Positions 1 through 9,287 are shown, numbered from the stretch's first letter. The stretch: 64,000 nt of DNA from Marinobacter changyiensis (GCF_009193265.1 NZ_VZZZ01000003.1:310001-374000), one strand, 5' to 3'. The notes: a model not told the origin generated them from the sequence alone. Numbers and translations are program-made.

Positions 1-215
1 GCCATAAATACCTGCTCGATGGCAAATTCATCCGGCCGGTATTCGCCGATCAGTGTGGCCAGACTGTGAAAAATAATTTGCAGCCGCTCCGCCAGCGGCT
101 TTTCACCCAGCCTGATGCAGCCGCTGTCGAGATATTCGGTGTGGCGGCCCTCACAGCGGATAAGGCCATAACCGGTAATGCGCGAGCCCGGATCAACACC
201 GAGTATGATGGCCAC
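1..215 (-). CDS. ruvC: Holliday junction endonuclease RuvC (N-terminal part, runs off the window)
   Basis: RuvC is the nuclease that resolves Holliday junctions with RuvAB. The 71 visible codons read [19 protein letters not shown] at the start, the usual RuvC N-terminus, with the catalytic Asp at residue 8 (GVDPG) and the second acidic residue in FAIEQVF near residue 68. The start is a GTG at 215-213, preceded by an AGGAG ribosome binding site; no in-frame ATG fits better. The 3' part lies outside the window. It sits 44 bases downstream of aspS on the same strand, so co-transcription with fmdB-like and aspS is likely. yebC, often found between aspS and ruvC, is absent here. Confidence 0.92.
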   Translation of the reverse strand, partial: MAIILGVDPGSRITGYGLIRCEGRHTEYLDSGCIRLGEKPLAERLQIIFHSLATLIGEYRPDEFAIEQVFM

Positions 216-259
216 ACTTTCTCCTTGCTGCTGAAATCCCGGGGACGGTGACCGTCACT

Positions 260-2068
260 CTATTCGCTTGGTTCCACATTCCCAATCGAATCAGGCACTT
301 GCTTGACCGAAGGCTTCCGCAGCCGGATGTGCAGTTCTCGCAACTGCTGCTCATCCACCAGGCCGGGCGCCTGCGTCATCAGACAGTTAGCACTCTGGGT
401 TTTCGGAAACGCGATAACGTCGCGGATGGAGGTCGCGCCGGTCATCAGCATGACCAACCGGTCTAGACCAAACGCAAGGCCACCATGGGGAGGACAACCG
501 AACTTCAAGGCATCCAGCAGGAAACCAAACTTGGCCCGGGCTTCCTCTTCATCAATGCCCAGAATACGGAATACAGTCTGCTGCATGGCTTCATCATGAA
601 TACGAATCGACCCGCCCCCAAGCTCTGTGCCGTTCAACACCATATCGTAGGCTCGGGACAAGGCGGCCTCGGGCGAAGCAATCAATTGTTCCGGCGTGCA
701 GGACGGTGCGGTGAACGGATGATGAATAGCGTGCAGGCCGCCATCGGAGGTTTCCTCGAACATCGGGAAATCCACCACCCACATCGGCGCCCACTCTTTG
801 GTCAGCATCTTGAGATCATGGCCAATCCTGACCCGCAGAGCTCCCAGGGCTTCGTTGACCACGGTGGTCTTGTCTGCCCCGAAGAATACGATGTCGCCAT
901 CTTCAGCAGCCACGCGCTCAATAATGGCAAGCGCAACGTCGTTACCCAGAAACTTGATGATTGGCGACTGCAGGCCTTCAGCCCCCTTGCCCAGATCATT
1001 GACCTTGATATACGCCAGGCCCTTGGCCCCGTAAATGCCCACGTACTTGGTGTAGTCATCGATCTGTTTACGGCTGATTACGCCACCTTTGGGCACCCGA
1101 AGGGCGGCAACACGTCCCTTGGCATCGTTGGCGGGGCCGGCAAAGACCTTGAAATCAACGCTTGCGACCAGGTCAGCGACATCAATCAGTTCAAGCGGAA
1201 TACGCAAGTCGGGCTTGTCACTGCCATAACGCTGCATGGCCTCGGCATGAGGCATGCGGGGGAACTCGGGCAGCTCTACCTGCAGCACATCACGGAACAG
1301 GTCACGGATCATCGTCTCGGTCAGACCCATAAGGATATCTTCATTGATAAAAGAGGCCTCAATGTCGATCTGCGTAAACTCAGGCTGACGATCCGCCCGG
1401 AGGTCTTCGTCCCGGAAACATTTGGCAATCTGATAGTAACGGTCAACGCCGGAGACCATCAGCAGCTGTTTGAAAAGCTGCGGCGACTGGGGCAACGCGA
1501 AGAACGAGCCCTCATGGGTGCGGCTTGGCACCAGGTAGTCACGGGCCCCCTCGGGCGTGGCGCGAGTGAGGATCGGGGTTTCCACGTCCATGAATTCTTG
1601 GCGATCAAGGAAGTTGCGAATATAGCTGGTGACCCGTGACCGGAAACGCAGGCGGTTCAGCATTTCCGGGCGACGCAGGTCGATAAAGCGATACCGCAGA
1701 CGAACATCTTCACCCACATCCACATGTTCATCGAGCGGGAACGGGGGTGTGGCGGCAGCATTGAGAATGGTCAGCGCGGTGCCAAGAACTTCAACCTGCC
1801 CGGTCGGCATGTTGGCATTTTCAGTTCCGGACGGACGCCGGCGAACGCGACCCGTCACCTGAATGACATATTCGCTGCGAACCTTTTCAGCCAGCGAAAA
1901 ACTGTCCGGGGTGTCCGGATCAAACACCACCTGGGAAATGCCGTCCCGATCGCGCAGATCAAGAAAAATGACGCCGCCGTGATCTCGACGGCGGTGGACC
2001 CAACCACAAAGTGTAACGTCCTGATCAATGTGAGATTCGTCGATTCCACCGCAATAGTGACTGCGCAT
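260..2068 (-). CDS. aspS: Aspartyl-tRNA synthetase, probably the non-discriminating type
   Basis: Class II synthetase that charges tRNA with aspartate. The 602 residues match the bacterial family length (about 590). An OB-fold anticodon-binding domain fills about residues 1-105 ([11 protein letters not shown]). Class II motif 2 ([18 protein letters not shown]) is at 218-235, the bacterial GAD insertion lies at about 290-420, and motif 3 (GLAFGLDR) is near 533. His30 and Gly81 occupy the positions that, as I recall, mark non-discriminating AspRS in Pseudomonas aeruginosa, which also makes Asp-tRNA(Asn) for GatCAB amidation; this subtype is an inference. It starts at ATG 2068, 39 bases after the fmdB-like gene, and is followed by ruvC. 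Confidence 0.97.
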   Translation of the reverse strand: MRSHYCGGIDESHIDQDVTLCGWVHRRRDHGGVIFLDLRDRDGISQVVFDPDTPDSFSLAEKVRSEYVIQVTGRVRRRPSGTENANMPTGQVEVLGTALTILNAAATPPFPLDEHVDVGEDVRLRYRFIDLRRPEMLNRLRFRSRVTSYIRNFLDRQEFMDVETPILTRATPEGARDYLVPSRTHEGSFFALPQSPQLFKQLLMVSGVDRYYQIAKCFRDEDLRADRQPEFTQIDIEASFINEDILMGLTETMIRDLFRDVLQVELPEFPRMPHAEAMQRYGSDKPDLRIPLELIDVADLVASVDFKVFAGPANDAKGRVAALRVPKGGVISRKQIDDYTKYVGIYGAKGLAYIKVNDLGKGAEGLQSPIIKFLGNDVALAIIERVAAEDGDIVFFGADKTTVVNEALGALRVRIGHDLKMLTKEWAPMWVVDFPMFEETSDGGLHAIHHPFTAPSCTPEQLIASPEAALSRAYDMVLNGTELGGGSIRIHDEAMQQTVFRILGIDEEEARAKFGFLLDALKFGCPPHGGLAFGLDRLVMLMTGATSIRDVIAFPKTQSANCLMTQAPGLVDEQQLRELHIRLRKPSVKQVPDSIGNVEPSE

Positions 2069-2107
2069 ACCCTGTCCCGTTGTTTCTGTGTTCGAATGAA
2101 TGTGTTT

Positions 2108-2353
2108 TCAGCCCGCAGAGGATTCTGTAGGTGTTGATGAACTGCTCTTTTCCACCAGATTCTTTTTCTTTCCGGTTTTAAAATCGGTTTCATACCAGCC
2201 AGTGCCGGATAGCCGGAAACCCGCCGCAGAGATTCGCTTCCTGAACGCCACCGCTTCGCATGATGGGCAATCTTTCAGAGGTGCGTCGCTCATTTTCTGG
2301 ATAATATCTTTCTCAAACCCGCAGTCGTCACATACGTATTCATAAATCGGCAT
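2108..2353 (-). CDS. FmdB-family zinc ribbon protein
   Basis: Small 81-residue protein of the FmdB/CxxC_CxxC_SSSS family, whose biochemical role is unknown. It begins MPIYEYVCDDCG, with zinc-binding pairs Cys8/Cys11 and Cys29/Cys32, and ends in a serine-rich tail (EKSSSSTPTESSAG), which is the family hallmark. It is the first gene of the apparent fmdB-aspS-ruvC operon, and this gene is commonly found just upstream of aspS in gammaproteobacteria. The family call is firm; no function can be assigned from sequence. Confidence 0.93.
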   Translation of the reverse strand: MPIYEYVCDDCGFEKDIIQKMSDAPLKDCPSCEAVAFRKRISAAGFRLSGTGWYETDFKTGKKKNLVEKSSSSTPTESSAG

Positions 2354-2812
2354 TTCAGATACCCCATAATATAACCAACACTAGCTGTTCCTCGCGGAAA
2401 CCAGCCCTGCTCACATCATCGGATACGCCGTATGTCACTGTTAAAGAAGCCGATTTAAAGGCAACTTTGCAGGTTTTGGCGGACCCTGTAAAAAGCGCAC
2501 CATTATAAACACAATCAACCTTAAAATCAGGGGGCGATGGGAATCTTTGTGGGTTGAGGGCTCTATTATCGAGGTGGGGTCCGTGGAGGGAGCAGGCCAC
2601 CCCTTGCCAGATCGTGTGTTGCCATGGATGGCAACACCGAGCCTACAAGGATGTATTCACGGCGTGTCTGGAAAGGGATGGCCTGCCCCCTCCACTCCGG
2701 ATTCTGTAGCAGCCTCAATCAGCTTTGGTGCGACACCTGACTCCAAAGATGACGGGGTGCGAACTGAAGACTAGAATACTTCGCTTAGTCATCCGGCCTC
2801 TGGAGCACCAAT
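2354..2812. other. Intergenic region with a long inverted repeat
   Basis: This 459-base gap separates the divergent fmdB-like and fabR genes, so it must hold both promoters. The only strong structure is the inverted repeat at 2583-2695, listed separately. A short reading frame at 2355-2600 on the minus strand has no recognisable motif and is not accepted as a gene. Confidence 0.7.
2583..2695. repeat. REP-like intergenic inverted repeat with inner palindrome
   Basis: Two 28-base arms (2583-2610 and 2668-2695) are complementary at 25 of 28 positions by eye. Each arm has a GGCAGGCCA-type core next to a purine-rich GTGGAGGG end. Between the arms lies a perfect 10-bp hairpin (2616-2625 with 2628-2637, two-base loop). 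The unit could fold into a cruciform or a long RNA hairpin. I recall similar units scattered between genes in Marinobacter genomes, but I cannot count copies here; only one is seen in this window. Confidence 0.75.
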
Positions 2813-3448
2813 TTGTCAGCCCGAGCTGAACAGAAGTTAAAAACACGCCGTGCGCTGATGGATGCTGCACTTGGCCAGTTAAGTGCGGACCGTGGCTTTT
2901 CCAGTTTGAGTCTCCGGGAGGTGGCACGGGCCGCTGGTATTGCACCGACCTCCTTCTACCGTCACTTTACCGAGCTTGATGAATTAGGGTTGGCGCTGGT
3001 GGACGAAAGCGGACTCGCTCTTCGTCAGTTGATGCGTCAGGCGCGCAAACGCATTGCCCGTAATGGCAGCGCCATCAGCACATCCGTCGAAACCTTTATG
3101 GAGTATCTTGGAAATAACGCTAACCTTTTCAGACTGTTACTTCGTGAACGTACAGGCGTTTCGAAGCCTTTCCGCACTGCGATCCAAGCCGAGATTGATC
3201 ATTTTGTTACGGAGCTGGCCGACGATCTTTGCCGGATTGCCGACGAGCAGAACAAACCCCTCTACGATCCCCGCCTGGTGGCCGAAGCCATGGTCACCCT
3301 GGTTTTTAACCATGGCGCCGAAGCGCTGGATGCGACTGCCAAGGAGAAAGAGGTTCTGAAAACCAAACTGAAAACGGAATTGCGGATGATTCTGGTGGGG
3401 TCCCAGACGCTGGCAAAAATATCGAAAAAACGGGCGGAACAAGCGTAA
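2813..3448 (+). CDS. fabR: TetR-family repressor FabR (unsaturated fatty acid synthesis)
   Basis: FabR represses fabA/fabB-type or desaturase genes and senses the unsaturated/saturated acyl balance. The 211 residues follow Escherichia coli FabR closely from the N-terminus: [15 protein letters not shown], then the helix-turn-helix [20 protein letters not shown] (about residues 34-53), then [21 protein letters not shown] and [10 protein letters not shown]. The start is a TTG at 2813 with GGAG nine bases upstream, and it aligns with the family N-terminus. The usual targets are not in this window. It is transcribed away from the fmdB-aspS operon. Confidence 0.93.
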   Translation: MSARAEQKLKTRRALMDAALGQLSADRGFSSLSLREVARAAGIAPTSFYRHFTELDELGLALVDESGLALRQLMRQARKRIARNGSAISTSVETFMEYLGNNANLFRLLLRERTGVSKPFRTAIQAEIDHFVTELADDLCRIADEQNKPLYDPRLVAEAMVTLVFNHGAEALDATAKEKEVLKTKLKTELRMILVGSQTLAKISKKRAEQA

Positions 3449-3455
3449 AAACGCT

Positions 3456-3884
3456 CTATTGGCTTCTTTTATTAACCACTTCCGTGATCAGTTCGGCGAG
3501 TACCTTGATCCGTCGATTAAGGGCCAACGGGGAATACGGCAATGGCGGTTGCACTCCCCATACCGGGCCGGGCCAACCTGTATCGCCCTCATAGCGGACT
3601 ATATGGTGCACGTGTAACTGCGGCACCATATTACCGAGCGCAGCCACATTCAGCTTGTGGCCATCGAACAACTCCATCATGCCTTTGCTAAGAGCAGAGG
3701 AATCCCTTAATAGACCCAGCTGATCCTGCTCGGTCAGTTGATATATTTCACGCATACCCTCCCGCATTGGCACCAACAACAGCCAGGGCCAGTTGGCATT
3801 GTTCATCAGCCGTATATCACACAGCCCGGTATGACCCAGGCTGATGGTGTCTTCCGCAAGTCGGGGATGCAGTTCAAATGCCAT
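3456..3884 (-). CDS. HIT-domain protein (histidine triad hydrolase family)
   Basis: The 142-residue product has the histidine triad motif as QLHVHHIVR followed by GDTGWPGPVW, and the earlier LLLVPMREG segment typical of HIT proteins. Members hydrolyse or transfer nucleotidyl groups; the substrate here is unknown. The start chosen is ATG 3884 (MAFELHPRLAED), ten bases after the ugd stop codon. A longer frame reaching back to 3935 would run into ugd and adds residues not seen in the family. It is probably the last gene of a galE-ugd-HIT run. Confidence 0.88.
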   Translation of the reverse strand: MAFELHPRLAEDTISLGHTGLCDIRLMNNANWPWLLLVPMREGMREIYQLTEQDQLGLLRDSSALSKGMMELFDGHKLNVAALGNMVPQLHVHHIVRYEGDTGWPGPVWGVQPPLPYSPLALNRRIKVLAELITEVVNKRSQ

Positions 3885-3894
3885 GGCCCGAGGC

Positions 3895-5238
3895 TCAGAT
3901 CGCGCTGAACTGGTTACGCCCACGGCCAATGGCATAGTAGATCAGGCCATAGCGTTCGAGCATTTCCGGTTCATACAGGTTACGGCCATCAAAGATGACC
4001 GGTTCTTTCAGCGCGGCTGCGACGCTGGCGAAATCCGGGGAGCGGAATTCTTTCCACTCGGTACAGATCACCAGCACATCCGCACCTTTCAACGCCTGCT
4101 CTTTGGTTCCGCAAAGCTGCAGACCTTCCTGGTCGCTATAGATACGCTGGGTTTCTTCCATTGCTTCCGGGTCAAACGCCTGCACCCGGGCGCCTGCCTT
4201 CCACAAATTTTCCATCAATATTCGGGCGGAAGCCTCGCGCATATCATCCGTATTGGGTTTGAACGCCAATCCCCACAGTGCAACCACTTTGCCCTCCACA
4301 TTACCCTGAAAGTAGTGGCTGACTTTGTCGAAAAGTACATGCTTCTGGGCCGCGTTAACTTCGTCAACGGCATTGAGCAACCGGGCGTCGTAACCGCAAT
4401 CCCGTGCTGTCCTGGTCAATGCCGTGACATCCTTTGGAAAGCAGGAGCCGCCATAACCGCAACCGGGATATATGAAGTGGTAGCCAATGCGCGGGTCGGA
4501 ACCGATACCCCGCCTGACCGCCTCAATGTCGGCACCGAGGCGCTCGGACAGATTGGCGATTTCATTCATGAAGCTGATCTTGGTCGCCAGCATGGCATTG
4601 GCTGCATACTTGGTCAGCTCAGCGGAACGAATATCCATATAGATCATGCGATCATGACTGCGGTTAAACGGGTAGTAGACTTCCCGCAGCAACTCCTGTG
4701 CACGCTCACTGTCAGTACCGATCACGATGCGATCAGGCTTCATGAAATCGTTGATCGCGGCCCCTTCCTTGAGGAACTCAGGGTTTGATACAACATCAAA
4801 CTCCAGTTCCAGACCACGACGATCCAGTTCCGCCCGGGTTGCATCACGAACCTTGTCGCCGGTTCCGACCGGCACTGTCGACTTATCGACAATCACCTTG
4901 TAGTCGGTCATGTACTGGCCAATGGCGCGGGCAACAGCAGTTACATACTGCAGATCGGCAGAGCCGTCCTCATCCGGAGGCGTACCCACGGCGATAAACT
5001 GCAGTTCACCGTGGCCCACAGCCTGCTCGGTGTTGGTGGTGAAATTCAGTCGGCCGGCGTCCACGTTATGATTAACAATGCTGTCCAGGCCAGGCTCATA
5101 GATGGGAATCTGGCCATTCTTCAATTTACCGATCTTGTTTTCGTCGACATCCATGCAAAGCACATCGTGACCGACATCCGCAAGACATGCACCTGTGACG
5201 AGGCCGACGTAGCCGGTGCCAAAAATGGTGATCTTCAT
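3895..5238 (-). CDS. ugd: UDP-glucose 6-dehydrogenase
   Basis: Oxidises UDP-glucose to UDP-glucuronate with two NAD+, supplying uronic acids for surface polysaccharides. The 447 residues start with the Rossmann motif [16 protein letters not shown]. The central dimerisation segment and the catalytic cysteine motif [12 protein letters not shown] (about residue 263) are intact, and the C-terminal UDP-binding domain is present. It sits 46 bases downstream of galE on the same strand, so the pair gives UDP-galactose and UDP-glucuronate from one UDP-glucose pool. The product name is secure. Confidence 0.97.
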   Translation of the reverse strand: MKITIFGTGYVGLVTGACLADVGHDVLCMDVDENKIGKLKNGQIPIYEPGLDSIVNHNVDAGRLNFTTNTEQAVGHGELQFIAVGTPPDEDGSADLQYVTAVARAIGQYMTDYKVIVDKSTVPVGTGDKVRDATRAELDRRGLELEFDVVSNPEFLKEGAAINDFMKPDRIVIGTDSERAQELLREVYYPFNRSHDRMIYMDIRSAELTKYAANAMLATKISFMNEIANLSERLGADIEAVRRGIGSDPRIGYHFIYPGCGYGGSCFPKDVTALTRTARDCGYDARLLNAVDEVNAAQKHVLFDKVSHYFQGNVEGKVVALWGLAFKPNTDDMREASARILMENLWKAGARVQAFDPEAMEETQRIYSDQEGLQLCGTKEQALKGADVLVICTEWKEFRSPDFASVAAALKEPVIFDGRNLYEPEMLERYGLIYYAIGRGRNQFSAI

Positions 5239-5284
5239 CCTTTAAACTCCATCCTTAAGAGTGATTTCAAATCGCTTTTAATGG

Positions 5285-6274
5285 TTACCGGGACTGACGC
5301 CGCTTTTGCCAGATAGTTTCCCACGCCAACGCTGTACCAACAATGGTGTCCAGGTTGTCGTAGTCCGGGGTCCAGCCCAGTGTTCGGGTAATTTTACTGT
5401 TGTCCGCCATGAGGGCATCCGGGTCACCGGCACGACGCCCCACCCTCTCCACCGGGAAGTCATTCCCGGACAGCCTTTTGACCACATCAATGACTTCACT
5501 GACGGTAAAGCCGCGACCGTAGCCACAATTCAGAACCTGGGACTCGCCCCCTTTGCGCATGAATTCCAGGGCCATAACATGAGCTTTAGCAAGATCCTCG
5601 ACATGGATGTAATCGCGAACACAGGTGCCATCCCGGGTGTCGTAGTCGGTACCAAACACGCTCATTCCCTCACGCTGACCGGTAACGCACTCACAGGCAA
5701 CCTTGATCAGGTGCGTTGCCTCCGGTGTTGCCTGGCCAAGCAGACCATCGGGATTGGCGCCCGCAACGTTGAAATACCGCAAAATGACATAGTTCAGGGA
5801 AGACGCCGCCGCGAGATCCATGATCATGCGCTCGCTCATCATTTTCGATGCGCCGTAAGGATTGATGGGCGCCAGGGGCTGGGATTCGGCGAGCACTTTT
5901 TCTTCCGGCATACCGTATACCGCAGCGGTAGACGAGAACACCATGTACGGCGTGTTATGACGTTCGATCACTTTCAAAAGATTCAGGGTGTTGCGGGTAT
6001 TGTTGCTGTAGTACTTGAGAGGATTGGTAACGGATTCCGGCACTACAATGTTGGCCGCAAAATGCAGAACGGCTTCAAAATCGTGTTGGCTGAAGACGGC
6101 CTCGATCGCCTCTTCGTCCGCCAGGTCGCCGATGACAAGCTCGCCATAGGTAACCGCCCAGCGATAGCCGGTAGAAAGGTTATCAAACACCACGATGTCG
6201 TGACCTGCGTCGCCCAGCTGACGTACAACGTGACTTCCAATATAACCGGCACCGCCGGTAACTAGCACTTTCAT
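5285..6274 (-). CDS. galE: UDP-glucose 4-epimerase
   Basis: Interconverts UDP-glucose and UDP-galactose. The 329-residue protein is a short-chain-dehydrogenase-fold enzyme: NAD-binding GGAGYIGSH at residues 7-15, the catalytic Ser in FSSTAAVYG (about 114-116), and Tyr140/Lys144 in NPYGASK. The segment DYDTRDGTCVRDYIHVEDLA is typical of GalE. It starts at ATG 6274, three bases downstream of the tadA stop codon, so tadA-galE-ugd-HIT may be read as one unit. Confidence 0.97.
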   Translation of the reverse strand: MKVLVTGGAGYIGSHVVRQLGDAGHDIVVFDNLSTGYRWAVTYGELVIGDLADEEAIEAVFSQHDFEAVLHFAANIVVPESVTNPLKYYSNNTRNTLNLLKVIERHNTPYMVFSSTAAVYGMPEEKVLAESQPLAPINPYGASKMMSERMIMDLAAASSLNYVILRYFNVAGANPDGLLGQATPEATHLIKVACECVTGQREGMSVFGTDYDTRDGTCVRDYIHVEDLAKAHVMALEFMRKGGESQVLNCGYGRGFTVSEVIDVVKRLSGNDFPVERVGRRAGDPDALMADNSKITRTLGWTPDYDNLDTIVGTALAWETIWQKRRQSR

Positions 6275-6277
6275 GGA

Positions 6278-6808
6278 CTACTCCTGTTCGTTCCCTGAAT
6301 GACCATGACGCCGACGGCGAATCTGCTCACGACGAGCAGCAAAAAAGTCGGATATCACCTCACTGCATGGGTGTTCAAGTACGCCTCCGATTGCCTCAAC
6401 CCGCCAGTTGAAGGCTTCTTCTTCTAACGTCCGGCGCGTGGAGATGACCGCACCGGCTTTGGGCTCACAGGCGCCATATACAAGACGCGAAACACGGCTG
6501 TGAATAATAGCCCCGGCACACATGGTGCAGGGTTCAAGCGTGACGTAAAGGGTTGCTCCGGGCAAGCGGTAATTACCCACCCGCCAGGCGGCATCCCGCA
6601 GTGCCATGATTTCCGCGTGAGCGGTGGGGTCGCAACCACTGATCGGAGCATTATACCCTGCACCTATTTCGCAATTGTCCCGGACCACAACGGCACCCAC
6701 TGGCACCTCGCCTTCATCAGCGGCAGATTTTGCCAGCGCCAGGGCGCGATTCATCCAGAACTCGTCATTCACTGCCAACGCCTCGATAGGCCGCCTGCAC
6801 TCATTCAA
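6278..6808 (-). CDS. tadA: tRNA(Arg) adenosine-34 deaminase TadA
   Basis: Converts the wobble adenosine of tRNA-Arg(ACG) to inosine. The 176 residues contain the zinc-binding and catalytic motifs of the cytidine-deaminase fold: His64-Ala-Glu66 (PTAHAEIMALRD) and Cys94/Cys97 (LEPCTMCAGA). The N-terminal NDEFWMNRALALA aligns with the E. coli protein, so the upstream ATG at 6808 is kept although its ribosome binding site is weak. In related genomes I remember tadA lying near guaA; here the two are 34 kb apart, which marks the left border of the accessory block. Confidence 0.95.
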   Translation of the reverse strand: MNECRRPIEALAVNDEFWMNRALALAKSAADEGEVPVGAVVVRDNCEIGAGYNAPISGCDPTAHAEIMALRDAAWRVGNYRLPGATLYVTLEPCTMCAGAIIHSRVSRLVYGACEPKAGAVISTRRTLEEEAFNWRVEAIGGVLEHPCSEVISDFFAARREQIRRRRHGHSGNEQE

Positions 6809-7113
6809 TAGCGACTCAAATTTTTCGATTTAATAATCAACAGTCTGTAGGACTATCGATCAACCCGAGCAAATTTAAACGCAAACCTACCGAAAAAAAG
6901 CACCGGTTCAAAGCACGTTTACACGAATTACTCGACTTTAATCTTGGCTATGCACATGTCGAGCGCACATCTTGCCCGTCCGCGCCTCAGTGTGCACCTG
7001 CCACAGTGTTAAAACTGTGCTGATTGATCATCACCCGGTCTGCCCGGAGCAATCGGGTTGAATCAGCATGCGCTAAACTGACTAGTTACTGAGAGGCGAA
7101 CGGCGAGGTAATT
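6809..7113. other. Intergenic region at the left border of the accessory block
   Basis: No gene, tRNA or integrase fragment is visible in these 305 bases, which separate tadA from the nicotinamidase stub. A small inverted repeat (ACAGT/ACTGT around GTTAAA, near 7000-7015) is present. No direct repeat matching the right border could be found by eye. Confidence 0.5.
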
Positions 7114-7212
7114 ATGCGCAGCAAACCGGACATTCAAGAGGGCGATACGATCCTTGTTGTTGATATCCAAAACGATTTTTGCCCCGGCGGCATGGATCTG
7201 GCCCATGGTTAA
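7114..7212 (+). pseudogene. 5' stub of a nicotinamidase/isochorismatase-family gene
   Basis: An ATG at 7114 with a good ribosome binding site (GCGAGG) opens a 32-codon frame ending at TAA 7210-7212. Its product has the N-terminal signature of nicotinamidases, DTILVVDIQNDFCPGG, including the catalytic-site Asp, and then breaks off into MDLAHG. Intact PncA-type enzymes are about 200 residues. The stub's last codons overlap the start of the next gene by eight bases (ATG 7205), so it may now act as a translated leader for it. The homology rests on about 25 residues, but the VDIQNDF motif is distinctive. Confidence 0.75.
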
Positions 7213-8224
7213 GCCCTCGCGTCAGCCCGGAATCGAGGAGAAAGTAGCGTTCCTGTCAAATGCCGTTTCCTATCCGGTCAAGGCCGACAGGGTCGAGGTG
7301 CTCGAAACCCACATGTCCTGGGTCTTCCTCGTCGGCCCACGGGTTTACAAGCTTAAAAAGCCGGTAGCTCATCTACTGTTCGATTTCACGACCATTGATG
7401 GCCGCTATAAAAACTGTGTCGAGGAGGTTCGCCTCAACCGCCGACTGGGTGGCGATACCTATATCGGTGTGGAGCCGTTGAGCGCTGTGGCTCGCGATGG
7501 GCTGACGCTGGGCAGAAAGGGGGTTCCCGTTGACTGGCTGGTGGTCATGCGCCGCCTGCCAGCGGCGGCGATGCTGGAAGCACAGATTAAATCCGCAGCC
7601 GTGGATTACCAGCGCGTCATGGCTGTCGCCGACTTGCTTGCCCGGTTTTATCACCGTGCTGCAAGCGTGCAGATCTCGGGGGCGCATTACCTGGAGCGGT
7701 TGCGGGGCGGCATCAGCGATAACTACCGCCAGTTGGTTGATTACTCCCTTCCCGAGGATCGGGTCAAACCGGTCTGTGATCTGCAAATGACTTTGCTCAA
7801 CAAGAATTCGGCGCTCTTTGCTGATCGCGCGACGGCCGGCGCCCTCGTAGAGGCCCATGGTGATCTGCGTCCAGAGCATATCTGCCTGACGGAACCACCC
7901 GTGGTGATCGACTGTCTGGAGTTCAGCCGCGACCTGCGAATTCGGGATCCGGTGGATGAATTGTCCTTTCTGGCGATGGAGTGCGAAAAGCTTGGGGAGG
8001 ACAGAGTGGGCAAGATCCTGTTCGAGGTCTATGGGCGAATCACCGGGGATGAACCGGAAGCCCGCCTGGTAGCGTTCTACAAAGCTTACCGAGCCTCAGA
8101 ACGGGCCAAGCTCGCCATCTGGCACCTGGACGACGATTACCACGAGAGGCGCGGTCCCTGGCGGCAAAAGGCAATGGATTACCTGACCATGGCCTTTAAC
8201 TATGGAGGAAGTATTGCTGGTTGA
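7205..8224 (+). CDS. Aminoglycoside-phosphotransferase-fold kinase-like protein
   Basis: A 339-residue protein of the COG2187 type. The catalytic loop is HGDLRPEHICL, followed by VIDCLEFSRDLRIRDPVDELSFLAMECEKLG with the metal-binding Asp; the N-terminal lobe reads VFLVGPRVYKLKKPV, with the likely ATP-binding lysine. Many relatives carry an additional C-terminal P-loop kinase domain of about 180 residues, which is missing here. The substrate is unknown, and resistance should not be inferred from the family name. The start taken is ATG 7205, because an earlier in-frame ATG at 7154 lies inside the nicotinamidase stub. Its 3' end faces the PRPP synthetase gene 26 bases away. Confidence 0.8.
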   Translation: MVKPSRQPGIEEKVAFLSNAVSYPVKADRVEVLETHMSWVFLVGPRVYKLKKPVAHLLFDFTTIDGRYKNCVEEVRLNRRLGGDTYIGVEPLSAVARDGLTLGRKGVPVDWLVVMRRLPAAAMLEAQIKSAAVDYQRVMAVADLLARFYHRAASVQISGAHYLERLRGGISDNYRQLVDYSLPEDRVKPVCDLQMTLLNKNSALFADRATAGALVEAHGDLRPEHICLTEPPVVIDCLEFSRDLRIRDPVDELSFLAMECEKLGEDRVGKILFEVYGRITGDEPEARLVAFYKAYRASERAKLAIWHLDDDYHERRGPWRQKAMDYLTMAFNYGGSIAG

Positions 8225-8250
8225 AGCGTCAGCACCGAAAAAAGCCGGAT

Positions 8251-9234
8251 TCAGGACTCCAGATCCGTTACCTCTATTCCCTCATGCAGAGCAGCGATCG
8301 TGTCGGCGATACCGACTGTGATATCGACGAGCTCGACCTTGGTCTTCAGCAGTGTGACCGGCAGTGCCGGAGCAATGGTATTGCCGACAATCACCCTGGC
8401 CAGTGCCGGTGAAGCCAGATTCTCCCCAGCCTCGTGGGAGAAAATACCGTGGGTGGCGATGGCGATGACCTCCTCTGCGCCCTGCTCCCTGAATGCCTCC
8501 GCAGCCCGTTGCATTGTGCCTCCCCCTGCGATCAGGTCATCCAGGATCAGCACGGTGCGGTTGCTGACGCTGCCAACCACCGCAGATCCGCTCACTTCTC
8601 CGCGGCTGCGGTGCTTCTCCATAAATGCGCTGCCGACGGAGTGCCCCAGCCGCCGCTCCAATGACTCGCGGAACAGGTCTGCACGCTTGATACCGCCCAC
8701 ATCCGGGGACGCTACCGTGATGCCCTTGTCCCGGAGATCGGGGAGGAGGAAGTCGATGAACGCCTCCCTGGCACTCAAATGCACGGCCGGGCAGCGAAAG
8801 GCGTTCTCGAAAGCGGCGCGGTTGTGAACGTCCACGGTCACCATTGCATCGATAGCTACAGCCTCGAAGAGCTGAGCGACATAGCGGGTGGTGACGGGAT
8901 CACGGGACTTGGTTCTCCGGTCCTTGCGGGAGTAGCACAGGTAGGGCACAACGGCGGTGACCCGGGCTGCACCATTGTCCCGGAGGCTAGCCAGTAAAAA
9001 CAGCAAACGCACCAGCTTGTCGTTGGTGCTGAAGCCGTGGCTGCTGTAGAGGGACTGAACCACGAAAACATCGCGGTTGCGAACCGTTTCCAGCGGGCGA
9101 ATCTTGTGCTCCCCGTCTTCGAAATCCCGCTCTTCGTGTTCCCCCAGGGGCACCCCCAGATGGGCCGCCACGTGCGAAGCGAAATCGCTGCCGCTGTCCA
9201 GACAAAAGAGCGCTATCCGGTCGTCGGGCCTCAT
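8251..9234 (-). CDS. Ribose-phosphate pyrophosphokinase (PRPP synthetase) paralogue
   Basis: Makes PRPP from ribose 5-phosphate and ATP. The 327 residues include the YSRKDRRTKSRDP segment (101-112), the catalytic/ATP-loop region VTVDVHN (132-138) and the PRPP-binding loop ILDDLIAGGGTM (230-241). The sequence differs from the usual housekeeping Prs (YARQDRK, about 315 residues), so this is probably a second, specialised copy. It lies 53 bases downstream of a phosphoribosyltransferase gene that would use its product. ATG 9234 has a GGAG site upstream. The reaction is well supported; the pathway it feeds is not evident. Confidence 0.9.
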   Translation of the reverse strand: MRPDDRIALFCLDSGSDFASHVAAHLGVPLGEHEERDFEDGEHKIRPLETVRNRDVFVVQSLYSSHGFSTNDKLVRLLFLLASLRDNGAARVTAVVPYLCYSRKDRRTKSRDPVTTRYVAQLFEAVAIDAMVTVDVHNRAAFENAFRCPAVHLSAREAFIDFLLPDLRDKGITVASPDVGGIKRADLFRESLERRLGHSVGSAFMEKHRSRGEVSGSAVVGSVSNRTVLILDDLIAGGGTMQRAAEAFREQGAEEVIAIATHGIFSHEAGENLASPALARVIVGNTIAPALPVTLLKTKVELVDITVGIADTIAALHEGIEVTDLES

Positions 9235-9287
9235 GGGTGAACTCCAGTTATATCATTGGTAAACCACTCGGCTGCCATCGCCTTGCT

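Noticed and set aside
485..1639. Long plus-strand reading frame (384 codons) across aspS
   Set aside because: It is antisense to the fully conserved aspS and has no recognisable motif; high-GC genes often leave open shadow frames.
2355..2600. Minus-strand frame of 81 codons upstream of the fmdB-like gene
   Set aside because: It runs across the expected promoter region and into the inverted repeat, and shows no protein-like motif.
6809..7113. tRNA or attachment site at the left border of the accessory block
   Set aside because: Searched for by eye because islands often enter at tRNA genes; no cloverleaf, integrase or matching direct repeat was found.
7205..8224. Antibiotic resistance by the aminoglycoside-phosphotransferase-like gene
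   Set aside because: Only the kinase fold is shared; the COG2187-type sequence and metabolic neighbours do not indicate drug modification.
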